Positions 1 through 11,400 of a stretch of 64,000 nt of DNA are shown piece by piece. The stretch is from Sorex araneus (taxonomy: Eukaryota; Chordata; Mammalia; Eulipotyphla; Soricidae): NCBI RefSeq assembly GCF_027595985.1, contig NC_073302.1, forward strand, positions 399,635,310-399,699,309, written 5' to 3'. Within the stretch, counting starts at the first letter, position 1. Each line of letters opens with the position of its first letter. The notes beneath the pieces were generated by a model. The model was not told where the DNA came from. It saw only the letters and a list, made by a program, of their open reading frames with translations, and searched no databases. A program made the translations under genes and the position numbers.

Positions 1-660
1 AGTCACACAGATAGTAACAAGCAATATGAGAGGCAAATTGCATTTTAGTCAGGCCGGTGCTTCCCTTGACCCTGAGATTCCTCTACTCTCAGCCCCTGTT
101 CACCTTAGACAAATGATGTGATTTATTTTTAGTTAAACACAGTGTTTGTGGGTGACATTCTCTATATAGCAGGAAAGGAAAAGAAATACTTGTATTTATA
201 ATCCCTCTCTTTCCTTCATTATGATTGTTTTTTGCTTTGAATCCTATCTCATATTCTTTAACTCTACCTCTCAAATGAGATACAGTTTAGGAGAGACTCA
301 TAAAGCAGATATTTTAAGAATTATGAGAGGAAGAATGCAAAAAAAATTTAAAAAGAGAGTGAGAAAGAGAGTAGGAGCAAGAAAAATGTTGAGAAAGGGA
401 AGAAAGAAAAACAGGAGAAATGGCACTGAAGAAATGGCATCATTAATTACACCAGTTAGGACAACTTTTCTCAACCAGGTACCATACAGCCCCTGTGACC
501 CCAGAGAGAGTCCAAGGGGAACACAGATAAAAATCTCATAAATGAAGGGCACAGGATTAGATTAAGGGGGCAAACAAGTAGTAATTGGCATGAGAAGCAA
601 ATAGGATTGGAAGAGGGCCATGGTTGGAAAAATGTTAAAAAACATTTGGAATATCTATGT
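1..660. other. Intergenic, unclassified
   Basis: No exon or familiar repeat is recognised here. A purine-rich A/G stretch lies at about 340-420. The piece at about 455-545 has the look of an old degraded interspersed repeat, but I cannot name it. Confidence 0.4.
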
Positions 661-664
661 TTAT

Positions 665-688
665 ATAATAATAATAATAATAATAATA
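665..688. repeat. (ATA)n microsatellite
   Basis: An uninterrupted ATA trinucleotide run, followed by T/A-rich DNA that leads into the SINE tail at 724. Confidence 0.85.
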
Positions 689-723
689 CAATAAATTTCC
701 AAGAAAAAATATTTTTTAAAAAA

Positions 724-808
724 CGGTAACAAGTTTCACAATGGAGACGTTACTGGTGTCCACACGAGCTAATCGATGAACAATGGGACGACAGTGCTAC
801 AGTGCTAT
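724..808 (+). mobile_element. Type B shrew SINE, 3' fragment
   Basis: Only the tail of the type B family is present, including GGAGACGTTACTGG and the end CGACAGTGCTACAGTGCT. The tRNA-like head is missing. An opposite-strand type B copy begins about 125 bp downstream. Confidence 0.75.
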
Positions 809-914
809 GTTTATATATATATGTTTATATATATTAACATACATATGTTTATATACATATATGTTAATAAACATACATACACATACATAAACATATATAT
901 GAGAGAGAGAGAAA
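809..914. repeat. TA-rich and (GA)n simple repeat
   Basis: Alternating TA/CATA low-complexity sequence ending in a short GA run. It separates two oppositely oriented type B SINE pieces. Confidence 0.75.
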
Positions 915-934
915 TGTATAATATGTACATATAA

Positions 935-1172
935 TGGAGTCATCCGTTGCTCATCGATTTGCTTGAGCCTGCACCAGTAACATCTCCATTGTGAGACTTG
1001 TTACTATTTTTTGGCATATCAAATATGCCACAGGTAGCTTGTCAGGCTCTGCCTTGTGGGAAAGATATTCTCGGTAGCTTGCCAGGATCTCTGAGAGGGG
1101 CGGAGGAATCGAACCTGGGTCTGCGGCTTGCAAGCTAACACCTTACCTGCTGTGCTATTGCTGCAGCTCTGA
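935..1172 (-). mobile_element. Type B shrew SINE, near full length
   Basis: Reverse-oriented type B copy. The minus strand has a tRNA-like head with a B-box (GGTTCGATTCC, here decayed), a middle segment resembling GCAAGCTACCGAGA, and a tail containing GGAGA(C/T)GTTACTGG. No poly(A) follows the tail. Confidence 0.8.
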
Positions 1173-1456
1173 TATGTTAAGGTCTCTAACACCTTAACAC
1201 CTCCACATAATGGAGTATACACAGGATTTAGGAACATTGTTGAAATAATTAAAATTTTTACCTTGTACTCTACATCTATTCCTAATATGCCTGAACCTTC
1301 TTGACCAGGCCTCAAAAATAACAGACTTCCTCTCATGAACAGTCCACAGAGAGCCTTTCACTGCTTTGTGGTCCTAGAACCTCAAGTTGTGAAAGTCATA
1401 TACGCTCTGTATTATGATATTAGTGATGATATAATGATTATAGTGATGATATATGA

Positions 1457-1488
1457 TAATATATATTAGTGATCACTAATATATATTA
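1457..1488. repeat. 32-bp perfect AT-rich palindrome
   Basis: Bases 1457-1472 are the exact reverse complement of 1473-1488, centred on GTGATCAC. It lies in a TGATAT-rich simple-repeat tract at about 1408-1515 and could extrude as a cruciform. Confidence 0.85.
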
Positions 1489-1827
1489 GTGATAATGTAT
1501 ATATGATATATGATATCAAGAATCCTGATATTAGTGCAAGGAACACACCACATTGTATATTATCATCAATACCTAAGCTCAAATGGAGCTTAAAATGCAA
1601 GGTACTGCAGCTAGTAAGTAATATTTCAATGAAATATTGGTGTGATTTAATATCTTGAAACAAAAACTGAACAATTTCTGTTTTATTTCTATCATAATAA
1701 GGTCTTAGTCACCATCCAACTCATATGGATGGATAATCTTCTTTCCTAAGAATATACAACTACTCGAGTTGACACAAATATTAGGGATATTTAAGGAATT
1801 TATGGGACACAAAGGTATTCCCTTATA

Positions 1828-2016
1828 TTTATTTATTTATTTATTTATTTTTGCTTTCTGGGTCACATCCAGCGATGCTCAGGGATTACTCCTGGCTCTG
1901 CATTAAGGAATTACTCCTGGAGGTTCTCAGGGGACCATATAGGATGCTGGGAATCAAACCTCGGTCGACCACGTGCAAAGCAAATGCCCTACCCACTGTG
2001 CTATCGCTTCAGCCCC
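1828..2016 (-). mobile_element. Type A shrew SINE
   Basis: Reverse-oriented copy: a T-rich (ATTT)n tail at 1828-1850, then the complement of the GTGTGACCCAGAAAGC tail, then the complement of the tRNA-like head ending CTTCAGCCCC. It is complete or nearly so. Confidence 0.9.
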
Positions 2017-2049
2017 ACAAGGGGTTTCCTTGTGAATCTATTCACTAAA

Positions 2050-2810
2050 CACTGGCCTCATCCCCACTATTTCCCTGTTCACCCTTTGCAGTAATGTTAT
2101 CAACTATTTTTTTGTGATATTGTGTACTATATCAGCTTTCTCAGACTCTCTTATAGGAGCCATTTTCTCTGTTCCTCTCTTGGGTATCTCCTCTTATTCA
2201 GAATTGGGTTCAAATTTTCACTCTTTCCTTTTTTAAACATCCTTATCCTTGTATGATTTATACATGCTTATATCACCACTTCTGTATTATTCTCAAACCT
2301 TGTATAATTATTACTAGATTATGTGTTTGAACAGACAATATACTTGTTGTCAATTTATTTATAATTTAGAGAAAAGTAAAATGGGAAAATTTAGGTGATT
2401 CTAACATATATGAAGTTTGGTTGAGGCATAGAAAAAGTATTACCAGAAAAAAACAAATGGGAAAGGAAGTGATCAATGAGACGTATAATATTCTCCATGA
2501 CCAGGTGTCAGCACTTAATTGTCTCAGCTATGAGGTAATTTATCACAGTAAGTGGTAAAATCAAAATGGGAAGCAGGGGTCCCAAACCAAGGAGAGTTAT
2601 GCAAATAATTAGTTTCGCACCATATTCCTAGAGGTGACACATATGGCAGAATCTAGGTGTGCTTAATTTATATAAGATATATTTCAAAAATTAATATCAA
2701 GAAAATGTGATTAGCCCAATAGAAATTTAGTTTGCCTAATCTGAGCCAGTTTGCTAATCTAGACAGCTAAGAGCTAAGGAATAGCAATAAGCAAATGGGG
2801 GAGGAGGGTT
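2050..2810. other. Intergenic, unclassified
   Basis: AT-rich sequence with no long reading frame and no repeat family that I recognise. Confidence 0.4.
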
Positions 2811-2845
2811 AAAAAAAAAAAAACTTTAAAAACTAGAACCAATAG

Positions 2846-3012
2846 GGCTGGACCGATAGCACAGCGGGCGGGGCGTTTGCCTTGCATGCGGCCAACCCGG
2901 GTTCGATCCCCGGCATCCCATATGGTCCCCCAAGCACCGCCAGGAGTGGTTCCTGAGTGCAAAGCCAGGAGTAACCCCTGAGCATCGCTGGGTGTGACCA
3001 AAAAAAAAAAAC
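2846..3012 (+). mobile_element. Type A shrew SINE with 13-bp TSD
   Basis: A very well preserved copy. The tRNA-like head (GGGCTGGACCGATAGCACAG), a perfect B-box (GGGTTCGATCCC) and the body ending GGGTGTGACC are followed by poly(A). It is flanked by the exact target-site duplication CTAGAACCAATAG at 2833-2845 and 3013-3025, so the insertion is fairly young. Confidence 0.95.
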
Positions 3013-3373
3013 CTAGAACCAATAGTGCAAACTCCCCTAAAGGAATATGTAACCATTTCCTTGGATAATTATACATTGTGAAATGAGGATTTTCAAGATT
3101 CTTAGAGGGTTTCTAGGTATAGGATATGAATTTATTTTAAAAGTTAGTAATATGAATGTATGAGCCTTGAAAATCTGTAGCTGGACCACCATGGAAATGA
3201 GAGGAAAAAGCTTTTCCCTAATGGATCAGATTCTATTCTTAAATGCACAGCCGTGTTCTGAATCACAGGTATGAGTGATTCCACACACAGGCCTGTGTGT
3301 GGAAGGTGTTGGGCTTCAGGTTCAGGCACTAGTGTTATGCCCGTATGTGAAACAGAAATGTCTTTTGTTTTGC

Positions 3374-3500
3374 TTGGGGGGTCACATGCTACAAGATTTA
3401 GGGGTCACTCAGGCTCTGTGCTAATGAATTACTCCTGGCAGGGATCAAACAGGTTCACTGCATGCAAGGCAAATGTCCTACTATTGCTCCAGTGTGCCCG
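3374..3500 (-). mobile_element. Type A SINE, degraded
   Basis: The reverse-strand body survives (TTACTCCTGGCAG, GCATGCAAGGCAAATG, TTGCTCCAG) but several internal segments are lost. Confidence 0.6.
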
Positions 3501-3611
3501 ACTTCCCCCCTCAACACTCCCAGACAAACAAACACATAGCTGTCTTTTGAAAGACTAGCTTTATTTCAAAAGCCAGATAAAATTACAGGCATGAGGTTTA
3601 AATACCATCAG

Positions 3612-3861
3612 AGAGCCCGGCAAGCTACCGAGAGTATCCTGCCCGCACAGGCAGAGTCTGGCAAGCTACCTATGGTGTATTCAATATGCCAAAAACAGTA
3701 ACAATAGGTCTCATTTCCCTGACCCTGAAAGAGCCTCCAATTGTTGGGAAAGATGAGTAAGGAGATACTGCTAAAATCTCAGGGCTGTATGTAATAGAGA
3801 CGTTACAGGTGCCCGCTCAAGTAAATCGATGAACAACGGGATGACAGTGACAGTGACAGTG
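3612..3861 (+). mobile_element. Type B' SINE with internal insert
   Basis: Type B body starting at AGAGCCCGGCAAGCTACCG without the tRNA head. About 95 bp between CAGTAACAATAG and GAGACGTTAC (roughly 3695-3790) are absent from ordinary type B copies but are shared with the copy at about 35,007-35,118. It ends in tandem GTGACA units instead of poly(A). Confidence 0.8.
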
Positions 3862-4234
3862 AATATGAAGTACCAATAGTCTTCTTCACTCACACTAAGA
3901 GTGGCTCCTCCAAATAAAAAGGTAATGAAGTCCTGGCCAGAGTCAGTTCTCAGTCTATCTATTGAGTCCATGACCCATTCATTGATCAACTCTTGGGTAC
4001 TTAAATTTATATTTGAGGAGACATAAGTGATAATTTGATAATTGCAAAACCCGTCATACTATTTCCCCATCAGCTGGAGCAAGACAGGCTCCAATTTCGT
4101 AGGTTAACTAAATTGCCCTTTTGTTATCTCTTCAGACTTGATAGCAAGCAAAGGGAAATATATTACCACTGGAGGAATACGATTCCCAGAGGTTTAAAGA
4201 AAACAGGCTTGCTCACCCTCCATCAAACCCCAAT

Positions 4235-4783
4235 TTATTTCTAGATTCTGGCTATTGTGAATAGTGTTGCATTGAGTGCCCCAGAACAGATGAATGGATA
4301 AAGAAGCTATGGTATATCCACATAATAGATTACTACTCAGATATTAGGAAAAATGAAGTCATGAAATTTGTTTGCAAATGGATGGACTTGGAGTGTATCA
4401 TGCTGAGTGAAATAAATCAGAAAGAAAGATACAGAATGACTGGTTGCATCCATTTCATATATATGTGTATATATGAAATGAATGCAATATATATATATAT
4501 ATTTATATATGTTAGAAGACATACCCACAGCCAGGAAAAACAGAATCTAGGGAAGACTGGTCAATGGTTGTAATCAACCACAAATATGTGTAGGGTGGAG
4601 GGTAGGTAAGAGAGAGAAAGGACCAAGATGACAATAATAGCTGAAAATGATCACTGGATTTTTTGACCATTAAATGATCACATGATCACACTTAACACTG
4701 GATAAGATCTGAGTGTTAAAAGTAGGTTGAAGGATATACCAGATAACCTTTCATTATCTTTACTACAAACCACAATGCCCAAA

Positions 4784-4833
<50 letters not shown>

Positions 4834-5000
4834 GAGAGAGAGAGAGAGAGAGGCTGGAGTGAGGGGGAGTATGAGCAGCGATGAGTGAAGGAATGGAAAC
4901 TGGGAATTGTGCTGGGAATTGTACACTGGTGGGATGAGTGTTGGTACACTGTATGACTGAAACCTAATTATAAACAGCTTTATAAATATATTCCACTTTG
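4235..5000 (+). mobile_element. 5'-truncated L1, 3' end
   Basis: 4235-4450 aligns by eye with the end of mammalian L1 ORF2 and the start of the 3' UTR (GCTATTGTGAATAGTGTTGC, GATGAATGGATAAAGAAG, ATCATGCTGAGTGAAATAA). The 3' UTR continues through ACTACAAACCACAATGCCCA, a long GA tract and the closing ACACTGGTGGGATGAGTGTT block. The reading frame is destroyed. Confidence 0.85.
4785..4852. repeat. (GA)n microsatellite
   Basis: A GA dinucleotide run inside the L1 3' UTR. Open frames read through it code only for low-complexity Ser/Leu runs and are not genes. Confidence 0.9.
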
Positions 5001-5009
5001 TAAAATTTA

Positions 5010-6225
5010 GAATGGTGCTGGTAGCAAGTTGATGACCACAAATTGAGTCAAATAGTCCTCTCAATTATTCCTTTTGTTTCTGCTAAAGTGTTTGCTTGAA
5101 AAAACTCAATACAATTTCTGGCACATACACCTGTTCCCTAGTAAATGCCTTCCCATTCACGTCAGAGAATAATAAAAAAAAAGATTACGTCAGGACTGAT
5201 AGACTACTGCCATACAGTCTAGTGGATGTGGTTTCTCTTTTAAAATTTTATTGCATGTGCTATATTGTATTCACCTCAATCACCTCTCCTTTCCCCCACA
5301 GATAATACTCTCCAAAATGGGGAGATATAAGTCTGTGGTTTTAAAAGTCTCCTCAGAGTGTTTTTGAGGAGTGATTTGTATCACAAACACTATGGGTGAG
5401 TCACTATGACTGTAGGTGCCTATTTACATCTGCTCTCCAGTCTTAGTGAGCAGGCCCTCTATGGCTGAGGATGTTGAATGCATGCATTTTTCCCTCGTGC
5501 CAAAATTCCAGAAATAGCATCATTAAAACCAAGTTGAATAACTAGTATCTAGTAATGTTATCAAACTTAAGTACTGGTACTCACCATTTGAAATTCCTTA
5601 TAAGAAACAAATAGGCTGTTGTGGCAAATCCAAGTTCTATCCCCAGCACCCCGAATGGTCCAATGAACATCATGAGGTGTGATGGTAGACTCAGTTACCC
5701 CAAAATTATCTTGTCTATACAGTCACAAGAAGAAGACTTACTGGAAAGGATAATAGAGGGGTATATTTTTCAGAAGGGTGGGTTAAGGACTAGTAGGCAC
5801 CACAGTGATCAGTAAATTCTCTCATGGACTGATCCTGAGGCACACTTCTGACACAACTGCAAAAAAAATATTTCTGATCATGGTTTCCACCTTCTTATCC
5901 TTAGGACAAGATAAGGAAACATTCAAGGTATCATCAACCATTGCTGCCTTGACAAGTTTTCTGTGATTTAATATTGAATTAAGCATTTAATATGGAAGGG
6001 GGGCTTCCTACTTCAGTTAGAGTTTATTCTATAGATATAAGAATAGTTGGAAAACTGAGTGTAAAATTTTAAATTCAAGACTGATGTGAGGTTTAGAGGC
6101 CTGAATTCTCACGTGCAAGGTGGCTTATAAAGTGAAAATGAGAAAATTCTTTACCCTTTACAGAGATTGGCTAGTGCCACGGAACTATTTCATGTCAGTC
6201 TTAAGAACATGATGACCTCCTTAGT
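5010..6225. other. Intergenic, mostly unclassified
   Basis: No exon recognised. A short SINE-like remnant (CCCCAGCACCCCGAATGGTCC) is visible at about 5625-5680. The rest is AT-rich and unremarkable. Confidence 0.4.
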
Positions 6226-6229
6226 TTTA

Positions 6230-6350
6230 TTTTGTTGGGAGGGCATCCTCAGCAGTGCTCAGAATTTACTCCTGACTGCCCACAGGGATCCATCCTGGTG
6301 GTACTCAGTGGACCATGTGTGGTGCTGGGAATCAAGCCTAGATTGGCCAC
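6230..6350 (-). mobile_element. Type A SINE, degraded
   Basis: The reverse-oriented body is recognisable (CAGTGCTCAGAATTTACTCCTG, GTGCTGGGAATCAAGCC), with loss at both ends and many substitutions. Confidence 0.65.
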
Positions 6351-6495
6351 AAAATCAACAACCAATATTCCATTGTAATGATGCCTAAATTTTGTTTCAA
6401 ATATTCCTTACTGAAAACATATTATCTATACCAATTTCCTGTTAATTAACATGTCTAACCATTCAAGCTTTCTATTGCTTTTGAGTTAAATCTTA

Positions 6496-6671
6496 GGGGC
6501 TAGAGCAATAGCACAGCAGGTAGGGTGTTTGCCTTGCACGCGGCCGACTGGGTTCGATTCTCAGCATCCCATATAGTCCCCTGAGCACTGCCAGGGGTAA
6601 TTCCTGAGTGCAGAGCCAGGAGTAACCCCTGTGCATCGCCAGGTGTGACCCAAAAAGCAAAAAAAAAAAAA
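6496..6671 (+). mobile_element. Type A shrew SINE with TSD
   Basis: Full-length copy from GGGGCTAGAGCAATAGCACAG to a poly(A) tail after GACCCAAAAAGC. The target-site duplication AGTTAAATCT is at 6484-6493 and 6672-6681. Confidence 0.93.
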
Positions 6672-6904
6672 AGTTAAATCTGAGCCTGTGAATAGTAATG
6701 TCAAACAATCTACCCATTTAGAATGAAACTAAACCTGTGGAGAAGCTTCTAGTAACATTTAAATTGGTGTATAATAAATGATTTATGAAATATCTACAAA
6801 TGATTTCCAACACAAATAAGTTTTTAAAAACATAATTTAAATGATAAAACCTTCCAGTGGGCTAACAGTGGATAACTACAGTTATCTTTGCTTACCTTTT
6901 AAAT

Positions 6905-7084
6905 GTCTTGTTTTTGTTTTTGTCTTCTTTTGGAGTTGCACCTGGCAGTGCTCAAAGCTTACTCCTGACTCTGTGCTCAGGGAGCACATCTGGAAGACTC
7001 AGGGAATCATATGTGGTGCTGGGGAATTGAACAGGGGTCAGATAAGCCAAGAGCCCTACCCACGATACTATCTCTCTGGCCCCA
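6905..7084 (-). mobile_element. Type A SINE, diverged
   Basis: Reverse-oriented: a T-rich start, GGCAGTGCTCAAAGCTTACTCCTGAC, GTGGTGCTGGGGAATTGAAC, and the end CTCTCTGGCCCC. Heavy substitution indicates an older copy. Confidence 0.75.
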
Positions 7085-7089
7085 ATTTA

Positions 7090-8085
7090 GTTTCAATACA
7101 TTTGAAAATAATTTCCCTTTGCTCTGCATTTTTTTCCCCACTGCTGCAGCAGTCTATGGGAGCCACCAGACTACATCACTTGGGACAAAAAGGAGGAGGA
7201 CAGCAGCATGATCTGCAAGGGTGGCACTTGTGGTCTTTGCATGCAAACTGTGCTCCAATCCTGTGAACTATGTCACTGGGCCTTAAAAGGTCTGATTGTA
7301 AAGCATGTAAGATACAAACTGTGAGATTAATGAAAAACTTTCTTTCATTTGTAAGGAAATTTCCATAGATGAGAGAATCAATGTAATAGAGTGAATCAAA
7401 GGGAGAAAATGGGTGAAAGTAAGGTCCAGCAATCCAAACAGTAAAAATTCTACAAACCTTTGGTGTCTAAACCTGTAATAAGTTAACAAAATTAACTAAC
7501 TGGTTTGTTAGCTTTTTCATGTTTAAGATGTTCATCAAAGTTAATTTAATACTGTATTTGAGTAATATTCCAGTCTGGTAAAGTACTAATAGTTAATAAG
7601 GTAAGGACAGAATCACGGCAAATGGTCGTGTCCCAACAAGATAATGCCAAGTATATTCACCTTCGGGGCTCTCTTCAGGATCCATCTGTTTGGCCAAAAT
7701 GTTTTTCCTTATTGAGAAGTGCTAGTTCCTTAATCACAAATTGCATCATTTTATTCTGATGGTTTTACTTTTTATAGCCTCTATGATCTTGATGTTAGTA
7801 TATTTTAGAAATAAAAGTACATAGTGGTTATTGCTTGGGGCCTTTAGTGGACTTAATTTTATTTCTGCTAAAATGATACTGGCAGAACAAAATATGCCAA
7901 ATATTTTTAAACATGTTATTTTTAATAAAGTACTCTTATGTGAATTTCTATCTGTAAAACTTTATTTACAGTCTGCACAGAAATCATTATTATACTGGGC
8001 AGAAATAGCAATATTAAGACCTTTAACATTGTCATTCATTGTTTTCAGAAAATGGAAATTTCTTTATTTTTCAAAAATTTTTGTT
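7090..8085. other. Intergenic, unclassified
   Basis: 7150-7265 contains a weak SINE-like relic (GCATGCAAACTGTGCTCC). The remainder shows no recognisable repeat, exon or RNA gene. Confidence 0.4.
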
Positions 8086-8088
8086 CTA

Positions 8089-8269
8089 GGGGCCAGAGCA
8101 ATAGTACAGCAGGTAGGCGTCTGTCTTGCACATGGCTGACCCGGGTTCAATCCCCAGCATCCCATATCATCCCCAAAGCACTGCCAGAATTAATTCCTGA
8201 GTGCAAAGCAAGGAGTAACTCCTGAGCATCACTGGGTGTGACCCAAAAAGCAAGAAATACCAAAAAAAA
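8089..8269 (+). mobile_element. Type A shrew SINE
   Basis: Full-length forward copy. The head GGGGCCAGAGCAATAGTACAG, the B-box GGGTTCAATCCCC and the tail GGGTGTGACCCAAAAAGC are followed by an A-rich end. Confidence 0.9.
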
Positions 8270-8915
8270 TCCACAAATTTCTGATCTAAGTTATATTTGA
8301 TGTAATTAAAATAGGCACAAAGAAAAAGCATATCCTTAGGAATATCTTGCTGGGGCAAAAAAAAAAAAGATTTTTTTTGTTTTGTTTTGTTTTGTTTGTA
8401 GAATAGCCAAGATTCCTAAAGACTAGTCACTAATGCCATATGAAGAACAATGAATTATCATGACCAGAGTAAGACTTCCTTGATTTTAATGCTCAGTTAT
8501 GAAACAACCAGCAGCCCTAGATACTGGGTTTTCATAAGTCACAGACGCATCCAGGCAGAAATATAGGTCAGACATACCACTCTGATGACTGTGATGGACA
8601 AGCTTTTTCTAAATCATAAATGATAGTAAATGGTTAGATTTTAATATATTGTCTCATTTTTTAAAAAAGCATGCCAGATATTCCCTTATTTGAACACAAC
8701 TTAAAAAGAAAAACACAAGCAGTCTTTTGTGAAAATTCTTCGAAACTGTATTTACTTCTCACATCTATAATAAAATAGCAGCATACCATAGTTGCTTAGT
8801 CTTTGTTTCCATTTTGGTATTTTTGCAGTATAGATGGTGTGAAACTAAAATGACTGCACATATCTAAATTAATGAATAAAATAAGAAAATTTCCTTCAGC
8901 AAAAAAAAATGAATT
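8270..8915. other. Intergenic, unclassified
   Basis: AT-rich. It holds a (GTTTT)n pentamer run at about 8378-8398 and otherwise nothing identifiable. Confidence 0.4.
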
Positions 8916-8921
8916 TTTATT

Positions 8922-9045
8922 ATTTTGTTTTTGGGGCCACATCCGGAGGTACTCCTGGATCGCTCTTGGCTGTGCTAGGAACCATCTGGGGTGTCCGGAA
9001 TATAAACTGGGTCATGTGTGTGTGTGCTCGCGCATGTGTGTGTGT

Positions 9046-9094
<49 letters not shown>

Positions 9095-9133
9095 GGCAAG
9101 CTCCTTACCCGCTGCACTATCTCTTCAGATCCT
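8922..9133 (-). mobile_element. Type A SINE expanded by a (TG)n tract
   Basis: Reverse-oriented body (GGGGCCACATCCGGAGGTACTC) and head end (CCTTACCCGCTGCACTATCTC) flank a long TG repeat at about 9015-9092. The repeat occupies the place of part of the tRNA-like head. Confidence 0.7.
9015..9092. repeat. (TG)n microsatellite
   Basis: An almost pure TG run with a short CTCGCGCA interruption near its start, inside a degraded SINE. Confidence 0.95.
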
Positions 9134-9139
9134 AAATTA

Positions 9140-10655
9140 TTATTATCTTTAATTTTCATTTTTACCTTGCCGGGCCTCTCTTTGGTTCTGCCCCAGCTGT
9201 TTTCACAGTCACATCCCAACTTTCCACAAGTCTTCAACCTGGCCTTAAGTCTGGGCGTGTAACTCCTCTACCTAGTATCGCAGGCCGATGGGGCACAAGA
9301 GAGTAAGAGATGAGCCTATGGCTGAAGGGGTAAGAGAGAAAGAAGGGCTGGGCGGAATTAGGGGCTCCCTTCTATCTGCTGCCCTCTCCCACCCCCAGTT
9401 ATCTGTTTTTAACTGGCTACTTTGGGGATCCCTGAGACTACCTAGACCTAATGAATTTGTTCACCTGGGATTGCGCTCACTCACTTCCCCTTTAACAGTA
9501 TAATCCTGTTGTTTGTAAATCTCTGCATGGCTTCTGCCTCATCTATTCGCTGCTTTTCTCCCCGCAAATTCCTTCCGAGCTATAGCTAAATAAAATGCTT
9601 AATTTAATTCATTTAAACCAGCATGCTTTCTTTATCCTTCTACTTGCAGAACGTGTTTTTTTCTTACTTGAAACACTGCTTCCTGACAGATGGTCAGCTC
9701 ACCATCACTCATTCATCCAAGTCATTGATACAATTTCTTTTAAAAAAAATTGACATTCTTGAGCTTGGTATAACATTGAGATACTTGAGATAATATTCTC
9801 TGATGTACCATCACATCTCCAATAGTAAATTTGATTATAGCTGGCTTATTTACTAAAATTTCCAGTAGAATGTAAAATTAAAGATGGTAGTAGTTATGTT
9901 TATTGATATTTTTCTTATTTCTGCCTGTAGCACAAAACTATACAATCATGCTTTAGATAAAATTATATTGAAGAAATTAAAAGATATTAAGACAGGTAAT
10001 AGAACCAAAGAGAAAATATAAAGTAAACAAGAAATGAGCCAAAGAGCAGAACAATAGGGCATATAGACTCAGTAGTGAAAGCATCTATATTCAATGTGGT
10101 ATGATAGGCATAGAACCCAGAGGGCTGATCACCAGGTAGATGTAATTTTTCCTCCACTATTCCAATGCGTTCTGATTTTCTGTCATCTTGCATAAAGTGT
10201 GTAGCTTCTAAAACATATTTCAGATACATCATTGTCTTACTAAAGAGGATTCTCAACATGCCAGAATTTCCCTTAGTATAATTCTCAAACAGTAGGTTCA
10301 CAAGAATTTTATATTTTATTTAAGCACTGTGTTTTACGATGCTATTAATGGTAGGGTTTCTTGCATAGTCATTCCAGCAAAAAACCTGCATCAGTTTGTC
10401 TGCTTCCCTCTGCCATATTCCAATGTGTGTCCCCTGCCCCCCACACATATCCCCAGCCCAGATTCGTACTGAAGTTCTCAGTTTCTGTTGCCTTTGGACA
10501 TTTGTAGATCCAAAAGATTTTATAAATATTTTTTGTACAAAAGTAAACCCTAGTCAACTATGTTTGGGAGCTACTAGGTTGTATTCAGTTCATCAACTTT
10601 CTTTAGTGTAGACACATTCAGACTCTTTATTATGCTAATCTACATTATAAACTTC
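9140..10655. other. Intergenic, unclassified
   Basis: 9160-9600 is richer in G and C than its surroundings and carries an AATAAA at about 9589-9594, which could fit an old LTR. I cannot match it to a family. 10,370-10,560 also looks repeat-like but is unassigned. No exon is recognised. Confidence 0.35.
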
Positions 10656-10658
10656 TGC

Positions 10659-10917
10659 TGTAGCACTGTAGCACTGTCACCAGTCCCATTGTTCATTGAT
10701 TTGCTCGAGCAGGCACCAGTAACGTCTCCATTGGGAGACTTGTTGTTACTGTTTTTGGCATATCAAGTATGCCATGGGTAGCTTGGCAGGCTCTGCTGTG
10801 CCGGCGGGCGGGATACTCTCGATATCTTGCCGGGTTCTCTGAGAGGGACAGAGGAATTGAACCCGGGTCGCCTCATGAAAGGCAAACACCCTACCCATTT
10901 TGCCATCGCTCCAGTCC
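10659..10917 (-). mobile_element. Type B shrew SINE, full length
   Basis: Reverse-oriented: GTAGCACTGTAGCACTGTCA at the tail end, then GATTTGCTCGAGCAGGCACC, AACGTCTCCATT and GGCATATCAAGTATGCCATG, with the head ending CATCGCTCCAGTCC. There is no poly(A). Confidence 0.9.
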
Positions 10918-11164
10918 ATAAAACTTCCAAAGAGGAAAATTAGTAAGCATTTTCTAGAAATTTCTTTAATCATAAGTTTTATCATCAAATCCATGGTGAT
11001 GCAGGGATCTTCAGTAAAATAAAATGGAGTCAAGGGAAGTCAGAATAATTTTACTTCTTCAACATATACATAACTCATATTCGCTATATTCACAGTTGCC
11101 CTTTTTATTGTGTATAAATGTGTATTTAAATATTGACATGGGTTGTTGCTTTTGTTTTCTTTTT

Positions 11165-11400
11165 TAAATCGAATTACTGTGAGATAGAACCTCACAAAAG
11201 TGTTCACGATTAAATTTCAGTCCTGCAGTATTCCAATACCCATCCCTCTACCAGACTACATTTCTCATCACGAGTCCCCAGATTCCCTCCCATCAACTTC
11301 CCCGTGCCCCATGCCTCAGCCTGTTTCGAGCAAGGGCTTTTTCTCTCTCTTTGTCTCTCTCCTTTTCGCTCTTTTTTCAGTTTGAATTGCCCACTTTTCA
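11165..11400 (-). mobile_element. L1 3' UTR fragment
   Basis: Shares the reverse-strand layout of the better copies at 14787, 26097 and 30681: TTACTGTGAGATA, CAATACCCATCCCTCTACCAG, a pyrimidine-rich block of C and CTCT runs. It is diverged. Confidence 0.65.

Noticed and set aside
2846-2920. tRNA gene at SINE heads
   Set aside because: A- and B-boxes are SINE promoters; there is no complete cloverleaf, and the same head recurs dozens of times.
4678-5064. Open frames of up to 128 codons on the minus strand
   Set aside because: They are driven by the GA repeat (Ser/Leu runs) inside an L1 3' UTR.
8909-9237. Frames rich in Cys/Val or Thr/His
   Set aside because: They are translations of the TG microsatellite.
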